From Enterococcus sp. BWB1-3 (GTDB lineage: Bacteria; Bacillota; Bacilli; Lactobacillales; Enterococcaceae), in contig NZ_JADOEP010000017.1 of the NCBI RefSeq assembly GCF_016745275.1, positions 1-64,000 on the forward strand: 64,000 bases of DNA, read 5' to 3'. The position numbers and the translations under genes are program-made. Every line of letters begins with the position of its first letter. Position 1 is the stretch's first letter. Of this stretch, positions 17,586 through 27,453 are shown piece after piece. The notes under the pieces are model-generated. The model worked only from the letters and a program-made list of their open reading frames with translations. It did not search any database and was not told the DNA's origin.

Positions 17586-19430
17586 TTAAACAGTTTCCCA
17601 GGAAACAGTTGTATTAAGCCAAGTACTTACAGCAGTTACTGAAGCATTACCTCCATTACGATGTCTAGCCATGTAAATAGTTCCATCACTATTGATGGTC
17701 AGCATATAGCTATTTTGGGCACTTGCCTGTTGTAATGAAGTAATCGGTCGAATTGGTCTGAATCCTTCCGGTACTCTTCCCATTAATACTGTAGATCCTG
17801 CAGCAATTTCAGTCATGTTTTTAATTGCTCCATACATGTAACACCTGCCATCACTTCCTTTACGAATGATACAATGACTTATATTTGTTGGATCTGAACT
17901 GTAGTTCTCAAAGCCTTCTTCAAAAGTTGGAATGACTTCAGAGGCTGCAGTCGGAGCTGTTTCCATTTCCTTCCAAACACCTGTACCAGATGTTGGATGC
18001 ACCATTCTAAAAAATTTTCTGGGCGTACTACTGCTGTTTACAGATATTTCTTGATAAGAGTAGGAGGAGGAAGTGGCAGCAGGCATATTAAAAACATACC
18101 AGGCTTTTGCACCGGAAATTGGCAATTCAGAGTAATCAGTTAGCTTCTGTACCTCTGTTGAATTAACATAAAACCAACCTGGATAGGCAGATAATGCTTT
18201 CAAGCTAGTAACAGTAGGTGACATATTTTGAATTAGTGTTGTATATCCTGTATCCGCAGTCAATTTCACATTCTGCGTTTTCCCGGCATCTGCCAGTTCT
18301 TTCCAGGCATAAGCAACGGTTGGAGTTGTTATTCTGATTACAGGTCTAGCATGATAAGCCGCCGCTGAAGTATTTCTGAGCCACATTTGATAAACCCCGC
18401 CTGCAGTATCTCCAGCTGTGTTAATGAGCCAACCGGCACCTTTTACATCTGAAGGAAGGGAAGATTCATTGGTCATTGCCGCCAATTCTGCAGCCGTAAT
18501 ATAGAAAGTTCCCGGTTCCTGTATTTCCAATAAAGATTGAGGTAACTTAGGCAAGGTACTAATTCTTCTGCCGAAGTTATCTTTCGTAGTAACTTTCCAT
18601 TCTCCCCAACTGTTATTGTAAAAATTCCGTTCAAATGTAAGCCAGCCGGAAATAGGATGTGTAATTAATTTTTGGTGTATACCGCTATGCTTCGTGACCT
18701 CTAAACTAAATGCCAGCTGAACTGGGCAATTCATTAATGTTTTAGTGGTTAAATTTAATGAACAATTATAATGGCCTTCGCTTCTGTAATCATTCAAATC
18801 AGCACTTTCAGGAATATCCTGTGCTGCTTTAAAAAATTTCTTATCTGCTTCTGCTTTAGTGTAGGCGTTCAATCCATCAATTTTCTTCTCTAAAACAGAC
18901 AAATCAAGCTCCATCTGATCAGCTTTTTCAATCAACTCTATATATATTTTCTCCAATTGTTCATGCGAAGCATTCTTATCAGTCATGTAAGTTGTCCATT
19001 CCTGATTAAACTGATTCAGCAATTTAGTAAACTCTGTTTCGTATTTTTTAGCCTCTCCGTTGCTGAGATCTGCATTCTTTTTTACATCCACGATAACGTC
19101 TTCTGAAGAAATACACAGACCTTTTGAATCATATAAACGGAAGAATGCTACCTGATAGCGCCCTGTCACTGAAGTATCCAGCCCTGAAAAAGTATACATC
19201 GCTTCCCCTTCTACTGCTGTCGTAATTGTCGCATTTCCTTTAACATATAATTCGTTGCTGAGATTTCCTTCAAACTTAAGGGTCAGTCCCTCAAGAGAAA
19301 AGACTTCCCCATTTTTCTTTACCAGAATTTCAACGGTTTGCAACCCTTGATCTCCCTGACGCAAAACAATATAATTCGATGGATTTCGTGTTTGTTTCTC
19401 TAAATCTATTACTATTTTTTGAGTATTCAT
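17586..19430 (-). CDS. BppU-family baseplate upper protein / receptor-binding protein
   Basis: A 614-residue tail-tip protein. Residues about 1-120 match the BppU N-terminal domain of siphophage baseplates (IVLRQGDQGLQTVEILVKKN, then LEGLTLKFEGNL). Residues about 125-200 are helical and likely trimeric (YTKAEADKKFF). From about 205 the sequence has pyocin-knob-like stretches (LNDYRSEGHYNC, WEYPNE-like Trp/Gly motifs, QNMSPTVTSLKALSAY) repeated several times, and the C-terminus (ENYSSDPTNISHCIIRKGSDG) looks like a receptor-binding head. It should sit at the tail tip and choose the target cell. A good ribosome binding site (GAGGTG) precedes the ATG. The gene lies downstream of the Tal-like gene with a 133-base gap that shows no other feature. 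Confidence 0.75.
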   Translation of the reverse strand: MNTQKIVIDLEKQTRNPSNYIVLRQGDQGLQTVEILVKKNGEVFSLEGLTLKFEGNLSNELYVKGNATITTAVEGEAMYTFSGLDTSVTGRYQVAFFRLYDSKGLCISSEDVIVDVKKNADLSNGEAKKYETEFTKLLNQFNQEWTTYMTDKNASHEQLEKIYIELIEKADQMELDLSVLEKKIDGLNAYTKAEADKKFFKAAQDIPESADLNDYRSEGHYNCSLNLTTKTLMNCPVQLAFSLEVTKHSGIHQKLITHPISGWLTFERNFYNNSWGEWKVTTKDNFGRRISTLPKLPQSLLEIQEPGTFYITAAELAAMTNESSLPSDVKGAGWLINTAGDTAGGVYQMWLRNTSAAAYHARPVIRITTPTVAYAWKELADAGKTQNVKLTADTGYTTLIQNMSPTVTSLKALSAYPGWFYVNSTEVQKLTDYSELPISGAKAWYVFNMPAATSSSYSYQEISVNSSSTPRKFFRMVHPTSGTGVWKEMETAPTAASEVIPTFEEGFENYSSDPTNISHCIIRKGSDGRCYMYGAIKNMTEIAAGSTVLMGRVPEGFRPIRPITSLQQASAQNSYMLTINSDGTIYMARHRNGGNASVTAVSTWLNTTVSWETV

Positions 19431-19563
19431 TCTTTCACCTCTTCTTTTGTTTTACTTATTGATGAACTTGTTACAACAATCAACTTTCAAATTTTTTATT
19501 TTATGATTTGATATTAACTCTTATTATGCCTATATTTTTATTTTCCAGATCAATCATCCCGCT

Positions 19564-21972
19564 TTAATCTTGAACAATTACACAAGCATCCCAACGCAAT
19601 TCTGTCCAGTTCTTTGGACATCTCATCCTAATGTTGCCGTTGGATTGAAAAGAGATCGCTGCACTTGTACCATCTTGAATAGTTCCGGTAATCGTCACAT
19701 CTCGGGATGGAAAGACCAGCATTTCCGATGGCTTCCATGTTCCTATAGAAACCCAGAAACCATCACCTCCACCAGCAGTTGTTCTTTTAATAATTCCGGC
19801 GGTCTGGATTCCACTCTTTCCCTGAATATAAATTTTCTTTATTTTCGGTTGATACCAGTTTTCATTTGGATACTCCCATGAAAGTCCTGAAGCCAGAGTC
19901 AGGTAGTACCAATCATGATCAATCAGAGAATCATAGCTAAGTACACCAATTTTATTACCATAAGCAAGTCGTAATCCTTGATTGCTTAAAGCCCATGCAG
20001 ACAACTGATTTCCATCAGAATCATTGATTCGGCAAAGCAGCTCCTGAGGGTTAATTTCCAAGAACCCACTTTGACTGGTTTCTGGAACAACATATTCCAT
20101 TCGTAATTTGGCGGCATCCAGTTTCGTCAATCCGACCAGACGAGCTCCCTGATCCATCATGTCAAACGTATTAATTATTTTTGATCCGGTCATGACTGTG
20201 CCAGTGATCTCTCCACCAAAAATTTTAACGGCATTTAGTTCTATAATATTCAATATGGACTGCTGAATCGTTTGAGGATTCCATTTCTTTCCGTCCCAAA
20301 CAAAATAGCCGGTAATTGAGTCTGGGTTATTAATATCCTGCCTCCACCACTGTTGTCCAGCCTTAGGATTCGACGGCTCCTTGGAAGAGGTGAATGGATA
20401 GGTAATGCCTTCTACCTTATTTTGGAGTGCTTTCAGTTGTTCATCGTCATACATTGCCGACCAAATATATTCTTTGGGATTTGTTGAAGGGGTTAACGTT
20501 GCCTTGTTATGGGCAATTCCAATATATTTCTTGCCATCAGGATTCTCACTGATCCCATTTCCGTTTACATCATCTGCATAGCGAATCCACGTATAAGTTG
20601 GCAGTCCATTTTGCCCTGGAGGTCCTTCTAATCCATCCTGTCCGTCCTGACCGATGATTTTAACCCAAAGACCATCATAATCTCTGGAATCATCTGAAGG
20701 CGTCGGCTGATTTAACCCGTATTTTATAGCCATATATGTTTTACCAAGAGGCATAGCGGAAATATTTTTTCCATTCTCATCATCAGCGTAACGAATCCAC
20801 GGAAAATAGGTATCTCCTGATTTTATCGTCTGAATTTTATCAGCCAGATCTTGAAGCCGCTGATTGATCCCACTGGACTTTATCAAATAGTTTCCAAGAA
20901 CTGCTGTCGCTTTCTTGTTAGATCTGGAACGCTCCAGTTTTAAAACTCTTGCCTGTAAATACAAATTATCTTCATCATCAACAATATTGACTGTATCACC
21001 AATTCGTACATCATCTGGAAGGAAAGCAATATCTACTTCATAATTGATCTCCGGCTCAGAACGTTTTCTCAGCTCCTTTACAGCCTCTGCACAGAGCAGA
21101 TCTTTATCTAATGTATCGTAGTTAAAATTGGCGACAATGTGTCCAACATTTGTCCCTGTTTCACTTAAATAACGGCTCCAGACTGACAATGCCTGTCTGT
21201 CCAGCAGGTACATCCCTTCTACGTAAAAGCGCCCATCATCATAGTTGTATCCCTGTAATGTAATTCCTTCAGAATCGCCTTCGGTTTTTCCTCCGTAAAC
21301 TCTGAAAGCTGTCGCAAGATTTTCTATCGTTTCTTCTGTAACGATATTATCGATATCTCGGTTGAGTCGTAATTCAATTTGTGTTTCATTTCCCCGTTTT
21401 TGAAAAATGTCGATATATTTCCTGACAACTTTCATTCCTTTTATCTCAAACCGAAAGGAAAATTCTGCTTGATCAAATGCTTCAACAATTGCCAGTAAAC
21501 GTTTTGTCGCTGTCTCTTCATTAGAAAATGGCAGTTTCTTTTGAAGTGTAGAAACTTCATTTTGACCAATTTCAAATCCTGAATCATAAATTGCACGATT
21601 AATGTAATAGGAAATCGGCTGTTCTTTGGCAGGCTCACTCCACTGGTCCACCACTTCGTTAAGAAGATCTAATCCCGCATCTTCGGCATAAATGAATACT
21701 TCTCTGTTTTTCCTGTTTTTTTCTTTTCGAATAATCGTATAAAAACGAATCTGCTTATCTTCGTCCTGCATTAACAGGTAATTACCGATTTGAGTTAAGC
21801 GGTTGATTTCTGTCAGATTATCTTCAATAGATAAATAGCCAGTAAGAATAGAAGACCCCTTTTCAATTTCCTGTGACTCCGTGTCATCATAGAATTTTAG
21901 TGCCTTTGGTAAAGTTCCTGTTGAAGCCATTCCCAAGATGGAAAACTTTCTATCCGCAAAATATAGAATCAT
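19564..21972 (-). CDS. Phage tail spike / tail-associated minor structural protein (Tal-like)
   Basis: An 802-residue protein whose first 350 residues match the N-terminal domain of siphophage tail-associated proteins (gp27/Tal fold): ILTGYLSIEDNLTEINRLTQ, LNRDIDNIVTEETIENLATA, FLPDDVRIGDTVNIVDDED. A short collagen-like Gly-X-Y stretch (GQDGQDGLEGPPGQNG) occurs near 440-455. Two WIRYADD repeats flank it, suggesting trimerisation. The C-terminal part lacks a recognisable lysozyme or endopeptidase catalytic motif, so cell-wall hydrolase activity is not evident. The ATG overlaps the stop of the Dit gene (ATGA) and GAGGTG lies upstream, so the two are translationally coupled. Confidence 0.8.
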   Translation of the reverse strand: MILYFADRKFSILGMASTGTLPKALKFYDDTESQEIEKGSSILTGYLSIEDNLTEINRLTQIGNYLLMQDEDKQIRFYTIIRKEKNRKNREVFIYAEDAGLDLLNEVVDQWSEPAKEQPISYYINRAIYDSGFEIGQNEVSTLQKKLPFSNEETATKRLLAIVEAFDQAEFSFRFEIKGMKVVRKYIDIFQKRGNETQIELRLNRDIDNIVTEETIENLATAFRVYGGKTEGDSEGITLQGYNYDDGRFYVEGMYLLDRQALSVWSRYLSETGTNVGHIVANFNYDTLDKDLLCAEAVKELRKRSEPEINYEVDIAFLPDDVRIGDTVNIVDDEDNLYLQARVLKLERSRSNKKATAVLGNYLIKSSGINQRLQDLADKIQTIKSGDTYFPWIRYADDENGKNISAMPLGKTYMAIKYGLNQPTPSDDSRDYDGLWVKIIGQDGQDGLEGPPGQNGLPTYTWIRYADDVNGNGISENPDGKKYIGIAHNKATLTPSTNPKEYIWSAMYDDEQLKALQNKVEGITYPFTSSKEPSNPKAGQQWWRQDINNPDSITGYFVWDGKKWNPQTIQQSILNIIELNAVKIFGGEITGTVMTGSKIINTFDMMDQGARLVGLTKLDAAKLRMEYVVPETSQSGFLEINPQELLCRINDSDGNQLSAWALSNQGLRLAYGNKIGVLSYDSLIDHDWYYLTLASGLSWEYPNENWYQPKIKKIYIQGKSGIQTAGIIKRTTAGGGDGFWVSIGTWKPSEMLVFPSRDVTITGTIQDGTSAAISFQSNGNIRMRCPKNWTELRWDACVIVQD

Positions 21973-23483
21973 AAGAACACCTCATTAAAGCTGATTTTCA
22001 TCTCCGGCTTCTTTGAAAACTCAGAGTACAGACAATGAATTTGATTTTCCCCTGTCTTCAGCATAAATTGTTCCCAGTCATTTCCAAGTGCTCCCAGTCC
22101 AGGTGTTTCCAATCCATTCAATAAAATCGTTCCCTTCCCAGTATCAATAGAGAGAACATCATACTCACCAAACTTGTTGGGAATATCAATCCATTTCTCC
22201 ACATTATGCTTTTGGAATCTGCAGGAAGTATATATATTCACCGCCATTGCCGGAAGTGTCTTCCATTGTGCCGCATAAAAAGTAATGAATTTTCCTTCAA
22301 GATTTGCTGCAGCAGAATTATTGAAAGAGAATATCCCAGAAGGAGTTGTAAATGTAAATTGATTATTAAATTTATCCACCTTCCATGAACCTCCCCACCA
22401 GCCGGTAAGCATGTTTCCGGTAAAGGATTTTGAAGGCATCTCCTTCACAACCTGTCCGTTAATAACCAGACAACATGTCATCTCATGCGCACTTGTATTA
22501 CTTTTTACAAAAATAATACCAGCAACATTTTTACCCTCTGGAGTGTTTACCAGCCATTGCTGCATCCCAGCTTGTTCAACAGAGCCCGAGATAAAAAATT
22601 GACCGATTTCAAAGGTCCAGTTTTTGGCAGTATCTTTCCCTTCACTATCCGGTGTAAACGGGCGGGTAATAGATGGGCCATGCCAGCCTTCACCTGTTCC
22701 ATAACTTATTGTTCGCAGACTTGGAAATTTTTGCCCAGCCCAAGGATCATAACTAATGTTATAGACATCGTAGGATAAACCGCTGCCACTTTGTTTGCAA
22801 TCCATTCCCTTATATTGAACAACAAAGCCTTCGTTTGTACGCCACTTAGATTTTGCAAATGTATCCTCCCAAAAGTTAACTCCGCAAATATCAATAATGC
22901 CATATTCTGATTTCTCGTAGGCAACGCCGTTGACTTCATCAGGATCGCCAAATTGGAGTAACGCTCCTTCATCATTAATAAAGCCGACAAATCCATTATC
23001 GGAAGTCATCTGCACCTCTATCTTCGGAAATGACTCAAATGTGCCAGAATTATAAATGTCCAGAACATCTTTTTTACGGTTGGTTGCTTCCTTCGCCTGA
23101 ATACTGTATGCAACTCCATCCGGAATCTGCCAGGTAATCGTGCCGAACCCTAGGAATCTTTCTTCCGAAACATCAATATCTCCGGTTGGAAGAGCCATAT
23201 AATATTTATCTGGCTCATCTGTAAAAATTAATTGTGCCGGTTCGGATACATTCAGTATCCGAGCCAGTTCTCTTCTTTTATTTATTAAATCATTTCTTAC
23301 TACAAAGGGCATCTCAATGATCTTTTCATCCAGACTATAGCCGGTATATCGTTTGAAATGGTGGGTTCCCACCTGCAGCGTATGATTCGTTCTTGTTGTG
23401 CCGATTCCCCGGCGGAAGTCTTCTGTCACCCTTAAATAAGGAGACAAATCAACTCCATTAAAAATCACTGTAAAATCATTCAA
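21969..23483 (-). CDS. Distal tail protein Dit
   Basis: A 504-residue siphovirus distal tail protein. The N-terminus (FTVIFNGVDLSPYLRVTEDF, then GIGTTRTNHT) is typical of Dit/gp19.1-type proteins, which form the hexameric hub joining tail tube and tip. The protein is longer than a minimal Dit (about 250 residues). The extra C-terminal region (about 240-504) reads like a carbohydrate-binding insert with many Trp and Gly residues, as in evolved Dits. It overlaps its neighbours by four bases on both sides (ATGA), giving the compact order TMP-Dit-Tal normal for siphophage tails. Confidence 0.85.
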   Translation of the reverse strand: MNDFTVIFNGVDLSPYLRVTEDFRRGIGTTRTNHTLQVGTHHFKRYTGYSLDEKIIEMPFVVRNDLINKRRELARILNVSEPAQLIFTDEPDKYYMALPTGDIDVSEERFLGFGTITWQIPDGVAYSIQAKEATNRKKDVLDIYNSGTFESFPKIEVQMTSDNGFVGFINDEGALLQFGDPDEVNGVAYEKSEYGIIDICGVNFWEDTFAKSKWRTNEGFVVQYKGMDCKQSGSGLSYDVYNISYDPWAGQKFPSLRTISYGTGEGWHGPSITRPFTPDSEGKDTAKNWTFEIGQFFISGSVEQAGMQQWLVNTPEGKNVAGIIFVKSNTSAHEMTCCLVINGQVVKEMPSKSFTGNMLTGWWGGSWKVDKFNNQFTFTTPSGIFSFNNSAAANLEGKFITFYAAQWKTLPAMAVNIYTSCRFQKHNVEKWIDIPNKFGEYDVLSIDTGKGTILLNGLETPGLGALGNDWEQFMLKTGENQIHCLYSEFSKKPEMKISFNEVFL

Positions 23484-25819
23484 ATTCTCTCGCCTCCTAA
23501 TCTTGCATCTGCGCGATTGATCCGGTCAATTTCAGGCTTCATAAACTTAGCTGTTCCTTTAGCAATTTCACGACCATCCGCTTCAAAAGTTGCTTCAAAA
23601 TACATCGGCGGTTGATTGTTTCCATGGGTAGATACTGCCGAATCATATTTGGCAACCAGCGCACTTGAAGCAGCACCTGTATGAAGCAGTTCAGGATTGG
23701 CACTGAGATTCATCATAGCTAATTCATTGTTTAATTTTGTACTCAGCATATTTGAAAGATCTGCATTTGGCACTGCATCAATCGTTGCCGCTTCGGCCAG
23801 TTTCTCAGACAGTTTTGAGACAGGAGCAATCATCGCTTCAATTCCAGCACCAAATCCTTCTCCTGTCCATTCGCCCATCTGAATCATTACCTTGGAAGGT
23901 GAAGCGATTCTCAACCATTTTTTTACCGTATCCACTGCCCCTTTTGCCAAAGCAGCTGCTTTTTCTTTAACTTCCGTTATCATGTTGTCTATCCCATTAA
24001 TAAAGCCCATTGCCAAATTCACGCCAGCATTTTTCATATCCTTAACAAATCCGGTTACTCCATCAATGACTGAGCGGGCAATTTCTCCAGCTTTTGTACC
24101 AGCTTCACTAATTTTCTGACCAATCCCGTTAATTAGATTTGTAATCAGTTCGATTCCTTTTATAAGCATCTGTCCTAGGAACTCACCAATTTTTGAGAGA
24201 ATCCCCAGCATAAGATTTCCTATCGCTCCGAGTAATTGCCCGAGCATGCTCAGCAATCCGGTAATTAATGCCGTAATTAATTGCACGCCGACAGACAAAA
24301 TTCTTGGCAGATTTTTTATCAGCGTAAAAACTAGTGCCGTAAGGATTGTTACCGCTGCCTCAAGCAGAGCTGGCAGGACTTCGAGCAGACCGGCTATAAT
24401 TGCCAGCAGAATTTTTATTCCAGCATTCAGCAACATCGGTAAATTTTCAATTAAAAGTGCAACAAATGTCGTTACAATAACAATGACTGCTTCAACGATA
24501 AACGGCAATGCAGTCATCAGACCTTCAATCAGAGCATTTAACAGGGCCACCCCTGATTCAACCAATAGTGATAGATTTTCCAAAATAGCTGTAAGTAATC
24601 CTGTAATAATCCCAATTCCGGCATCAACCAGCCCTGGCAGCATCCCTGCAATTCCTTCAATTAAACCTGTCAGCATCGCTGCACCTGTCTCAATAAATGA
24701 AGGAAGCATATTGATGATTTCCATAATAACGTTCATAATTGATTCGACTACCATCGTTAACAATTCTGGAACAGATATTCCCATTCCTTCTGCAATTGAG
24801 GAAATCATTTTAGTCCCCATAATCAGCAATTTGGGAATTCCTCCCAAAATAAAACCTATAATTGTCGGAATTAGGTTTTTAAATATTTCTAAAAGACCGG
24901 ACATATCTCCACTTTGAAAAGCTTGAAGAATGGCTTCTTTAAAAAGAGACAGCTTTTCGGTCACTGTCCCCAAAATGTTTTTAATGAATTCAAAAACAAC
25001 TGCCATTCCTCCTCTTAACATTTCAGAGTTCTGGTAAGCTGACGTAAAGGCTTCTATTACCGAAGCTCCAAAATTCTTAACTTTTTCTATTACAACTGCC
25101 GTAGCTACTTTTAAGTATTCAAAGACAGCCTGCACAACATTTCTAAATGTTTCTGAACGCTGATAGGCTGTATAAAGAATCACGGCTAATGCGGTAATCG
25201 CCGCAACAGCTAAAAAGATCGGACTTGCCAGAAGACCACCTGCTCCACCAACACCCATCAGCATAGTTTTAAATCCTCTGAGTGCACTGATTGTCGGACC
25301 GATCGCTGTCGTTATTGAATTAACAATCAAAATTGACTTCAGTGCAGCTGCAAAAACCACCAGCGCTCCGGTAACTGTATAAACAATAGCTGGATATCTA
25401 TTTAAAAAATCCGCAAAACGGTTCACCACATCTGAAGCAACCTCAATCATTTTTGTAAACGGCTCCAGTAGCGGCTGCCCAAATGCTGCTTTTATATTTT
25501 CCACTGCCTCCTTCCATCTTTGCATAACAGCAGAAAAATTGTCCTGACCGCTTGCTTCGGCAGCCGCATTAAAAATAGATTTCAATGCATTGTTCAATTT
25601 TTTCGAGACTATTCCTGCCGTATTTAAAGACTCTGCAGACAGTTGCGTCATTCGGTCTATTAGCACTTCGACTTCACTTGTTGCATCACCTGTGTCCACT
25701 TCAACCATTACCGACTCAACCAACTGAAGGTCGTTTAGCCGTTGTTCAAAAGCATCCAGCACACTGTCAGCTCGTGAAGAGTTAACAGCCAGTGCTACGC
25801 GTATTTCTTCCATACTCAT
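23480..25819 (-). CDS. Tail tape measure protein
   Basis: A 779-residue tape measure protein, which sets tail length and fills the tube. It begins with a short coiled-coil region, has membrane-like helices around residues 145-215 (YPAIVYTVTGALVVFAAALK), long Ala/Ile/Leu repeats with GLIEGI/ALIEGL-type units at about 350-560, and a C-terminal IASPSKVM motif near 640 typical of phage tape measures. The length would correspond to a rather short tail by the usual residue-to-length relation. The start has AGGTGA upstream and overlaps the previous stop by four bases. A 223-residue open frame on the opposite strand at 24246-24917 is only a shadow of the repeats. Confidence 0.87.
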   Translation of the reverse strand: MSMEEIRVALAVNSSRADSVLDAFEQRLNDLQLVESVMVEVDTGDATSEVEVLIDRMTQLSAESLNTAGIVSKKLNNALKSIFNAAAEASGQDNFSAVMQRWKEAVENIKAAFGQPLLEPFTKMIEVASDVVNRFADFLNRYPAIVYTVTGALVVFAAALKSILIVNSITTAIGPTISALRGFKTMLMGVGGAGGLLASPIFLAVAAITALAVILYTAYQRSETFRNVVQAVFEYLKVATAVVIEKVKNFGASVIEAFTSAYQNSEMLRGGMAVVFEFIKNILGTVTEKLSLFKEAILQAFQSGDMSGLLEIFKNLIPTIIGFILGGIPKLLIMGTKMISSIAEGMGISVPELLTMVVESIMNVIMEIINMLPSFIETGAAMLTGLIEGIAGMLPGLVDAGIGIITGLLTAILENLSLLVESGVALLNALIEGLMTALPFIVEAVIVIVTTFVALLIENLPMLLNAGIKILLAIIAGLLEVLPALLEAAVTILTALVFTLIKNLPRILSVGVQLITALITGLLSMLGQLLGAIGNLMLGILSKIGEFLGQMLIKGIELITNLINGIGQKISEAGTKAGEIARSVIDGVTGFVKDMKNAGVNLAMGFINGIDNMITEVKEKAAALAKGAVDTVKKWLRIASPSKVMIQMGEWTGEGFGAGIEAMIAPVSKLSEKLAEAATIDAVPNADLSNMLSTKLNNELAMMNLSANPELLHTGAASSALVAKYDSAVSTHGNNQPPMYFEATFEADGREIAKGTAKFMKPEIDRINRADARLGGERI

Positions 25820-26478
25820 TTTCTTTCACCTCGTTTCTGTTTTTCTTCGTACCAGCGTCTTCTTTCCACCAAATCCATTGCTTCGAACACAGCTGCCTCA
25901 TGATTTGTTTTTAACGCAACAGCTTTTTTCGCTTCAAGAATCTGCTGCCTTTCCTCCATGCTGCATTTTTCAGGAATCTTCATCCTCCGAATATCAATGA
26001 CTTTTCTGAGCTTCGTCTGTTCACTTAGACCAGATAGCAACACTGAAAATTCTTCCCAGTGCATTCTCCCTCTTTCCTCCATCAGATTAATTCCATAATC
26101 CTGACGAAAACTGGCATAAATATACGGAGTATCTTCAATCAAATCGTAATACTTTGTCTCAGGCGGACGCTCTTCAATCAATACATTTCCCATTAAGTCT
26201 TTATTTTCTCCGGCAATATTTTTGACTTCACCAAAAATCTTTTTCAAAATAACAGTAAACAACTGTTCTTTTTGTTCCCATGGAATCATTTCCAGTTCTT
26301 CTTCCGTAAGATTTCCCAGCATTACCAGTGCTAAAAGAACTTTGAAATGCTCACTTTCCTCTTCATTTTGAAACACCTCATACCATCTGAGTACACTTGA
26401 AAACTCAAGATTCAGCTGATAGTGATTTCCGGCTATTTCTACCTCGTCATTTAAGCCCCAGGCCAATGAAAGTGTCAT
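25816..26478 (-). CDS. Gp15-family phage tail assembly protein
   Basis: A 220-residue protein of the bacteriophage Gp15 family, found between the tail chaperone and tape measure genes in many Gram-positive siphophages. The N-terminus (VEIAGNHYQLNLEFSSVLRW) and helical acidic centre fit the family; the C-terminus is strongly charged. By position it acts as the second tail assembly chaperone (gpT-like). It lies in the same reading frame as the upstream chaperone gene, separated by TGA TGA ACA, so it is a separate gene and not a -1 frameshift product. It overlaps the tape measure gene by four bases. Confidence 0.8.
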   Translation of the reverse strand: MTLSLAWGLNDEVEIAGNHYQLNLEFSSVLRWYEVFQNEEESEHFKVLLALVMLGNLTEEELEMIPWEQKEQLFTVILKKIFGEVKNIAGENKDLMGNVLIEERPPETKYYDLIEDTPYIYASFRQDYGINLMEERGRMHWEEFSVLLSGLSEQTKLRKVIDIRRMKIPEKCSMEERQQILEAKKAVALKTNHEAAVFEAMDLVERRRWYEEKQKRGERK

Positions 26479-26484
26479 TGTTCA

Positions 26485-26901
26485 TCACTTCTTTTTCCCG
26501 TCAACAAATTGCTGCAGTTTATTTTTTTCCTGAATAGCCCGATATTGCTCCATTACCCCGATAAATGCATCAAGGATGGCTTCGGCATCTTCCCCAGCTT
26601 TTTCATAGAGTTGGTTAAATGCATCTTTTCCAAGAACTGTATCAATTGCTTTTTTGATGATCTTGATAGTTTTTTCGTAAACAGCTGTTTCTGAGATTTC
26701 ATCCGAAGTATCTTTCAATTCATCGGCTTGCTTCAAAAGTACTTTTTGTTCTTCTTCCAGACTTGCCAGTACCTGACGATATTCCTTTCTTTTACGATCA
26801 CTGGTCAGTAATTTAAACTCCAAACCGCCTATATTTACTGGAATAAAACCATTGCTTAAACTGACATTGATTTCTTTATTATTTTTGATTTGCTTTGACA
26901 T
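26485..26901 (-). CDS. Phage tail assembly chaperone (DUF6673-like)
   Basis: A 138-residue protein with IPVNIGGLEFKLLTSDRKRK near the start, then a long charged helix (about 38-75) and a helical C-terminal half ending in KKK. The size, position between major tail protein and Gp15, and the (V/I)xIGGxEF start agree with DUF6673-type chaperones that keep the tape measure soluble during tail assembly. It has a strong ribosome binding site (GGAGGAGG). An unusual 552-base non-coding block separates it from the major tail protein gene, where phages normally leave only a short gap. Confidence 0.7.
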   Translation of the reverse strand: MSKQIKNNKEINVSLSNGFIPVNIGGLEFKLLTSDRKRKEYRQVLASLEEEQKVLLKQADELKDTSDEISETAVYEKTIKIIKKAIDTVLGKDAFNQLYEKAGEDAEAILDAFIGVMEQYRAIQEKNKLQQFVDGKKK

Positions 26902-26937
26902 ATATTTTCCTCCTCCATGGATCTGTTTAGAACGTAA

Positions 26938-27012
26938 TGGAAATGCAGAAACTCAGCATTGAAGTCTGAATATTCTGATTTTTTATCCTGATATTCTGTT
27001 TCTGCATTTCCA
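26938..27012. repeat. 15-bp perfect inverted repeat inside the tail operon
   Basis: TGGAAATGCAGAAAC at 26938-26952 is the exact reverse complement of GTTTCTGCATTTCCA at 26998-27012, with 45 bases between. A second hairpin (GTGATAG, 8 bases, CTATCAC) follows at 27021-27042. Neither strand has a T-run after the arm, so this is not a standard terminator. The element lies at one edge of the 552-base gap (26902-27453) in the tail module, and an inserted small element is a reasonable reading. Confidence 0.6.
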
Positions 27013-27154
27013 CAGTGCATGTGATAGTACGTTACCTATCACTATTACCTAGTGCTCTGACCAACTTAGAAATTACACTAAAAGATCGTCTATAAATGAT
27101 GTTCAATAGTCGAATTTTTTAACTTATATACTTCAATGACAAGAACGAGCAGCT

Positions 27155-27300
27155 TCAAAAACAGCTGGATAGTTGCCCACGCATTTCCAAGTAGATACAA
27201 GGATTTCCCACTTTTACAAGAACAGCTGGCGAGATTGCCAATCCTGCTTTGTCAGTTTCACTTGTGTAAGAACATTTAGTGAAATGATATGCGTGACCTC
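27155..27300. repeat. Dispersed repeat family, copy A
   Basis: The stretch contains CCCACTTTTACAAGAACAGC, then TGGCGAGATTGCCAATC, and a diverged second unit ending in TTAGTGAAATGATATGCG. The same pattern (CACTTTTGTAGGAACAG, then TAGCGGGATAGTATGC, with ATTGCCAGTC nearby) recurs at 41715-41775 and 62630-62720. It is non-coding and degenerate. Nothing else was recognised in 27043-27453. Confidence 0.45.
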
Positions 27301-27453
27301 TATAAATATTCCTTGAATAGAGGCTAGCTCATCTAGGAGTATTAGCAGGATGGTATTCAATACTACTGGATATGCCTCACATTTCTTGGTATAGAAGCGT
27401 AGCTTAGGTTTAAATCAGTCGATACACTGGTTCTGCTTTTCACTGGCTGACAA

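Noticed and set aside
24246-24917. 223-codon open frame antisense to the tape measure gene
   Set aside because: It follows the low-complexity repeats of the tape measure gene, has no ribosome binding site and reads as repetitive Ile/Pro/Ser sequence. A shadow frame.
26470-26500. Possible G/GT-type -1 frameshift between the two tail chaperone genes
   Set aside because: The genes are in the same frame and separated by TGA TGA ACA, and the GGGAAAAAG run is not an in-phase slippery heptamer. They are separate genes.
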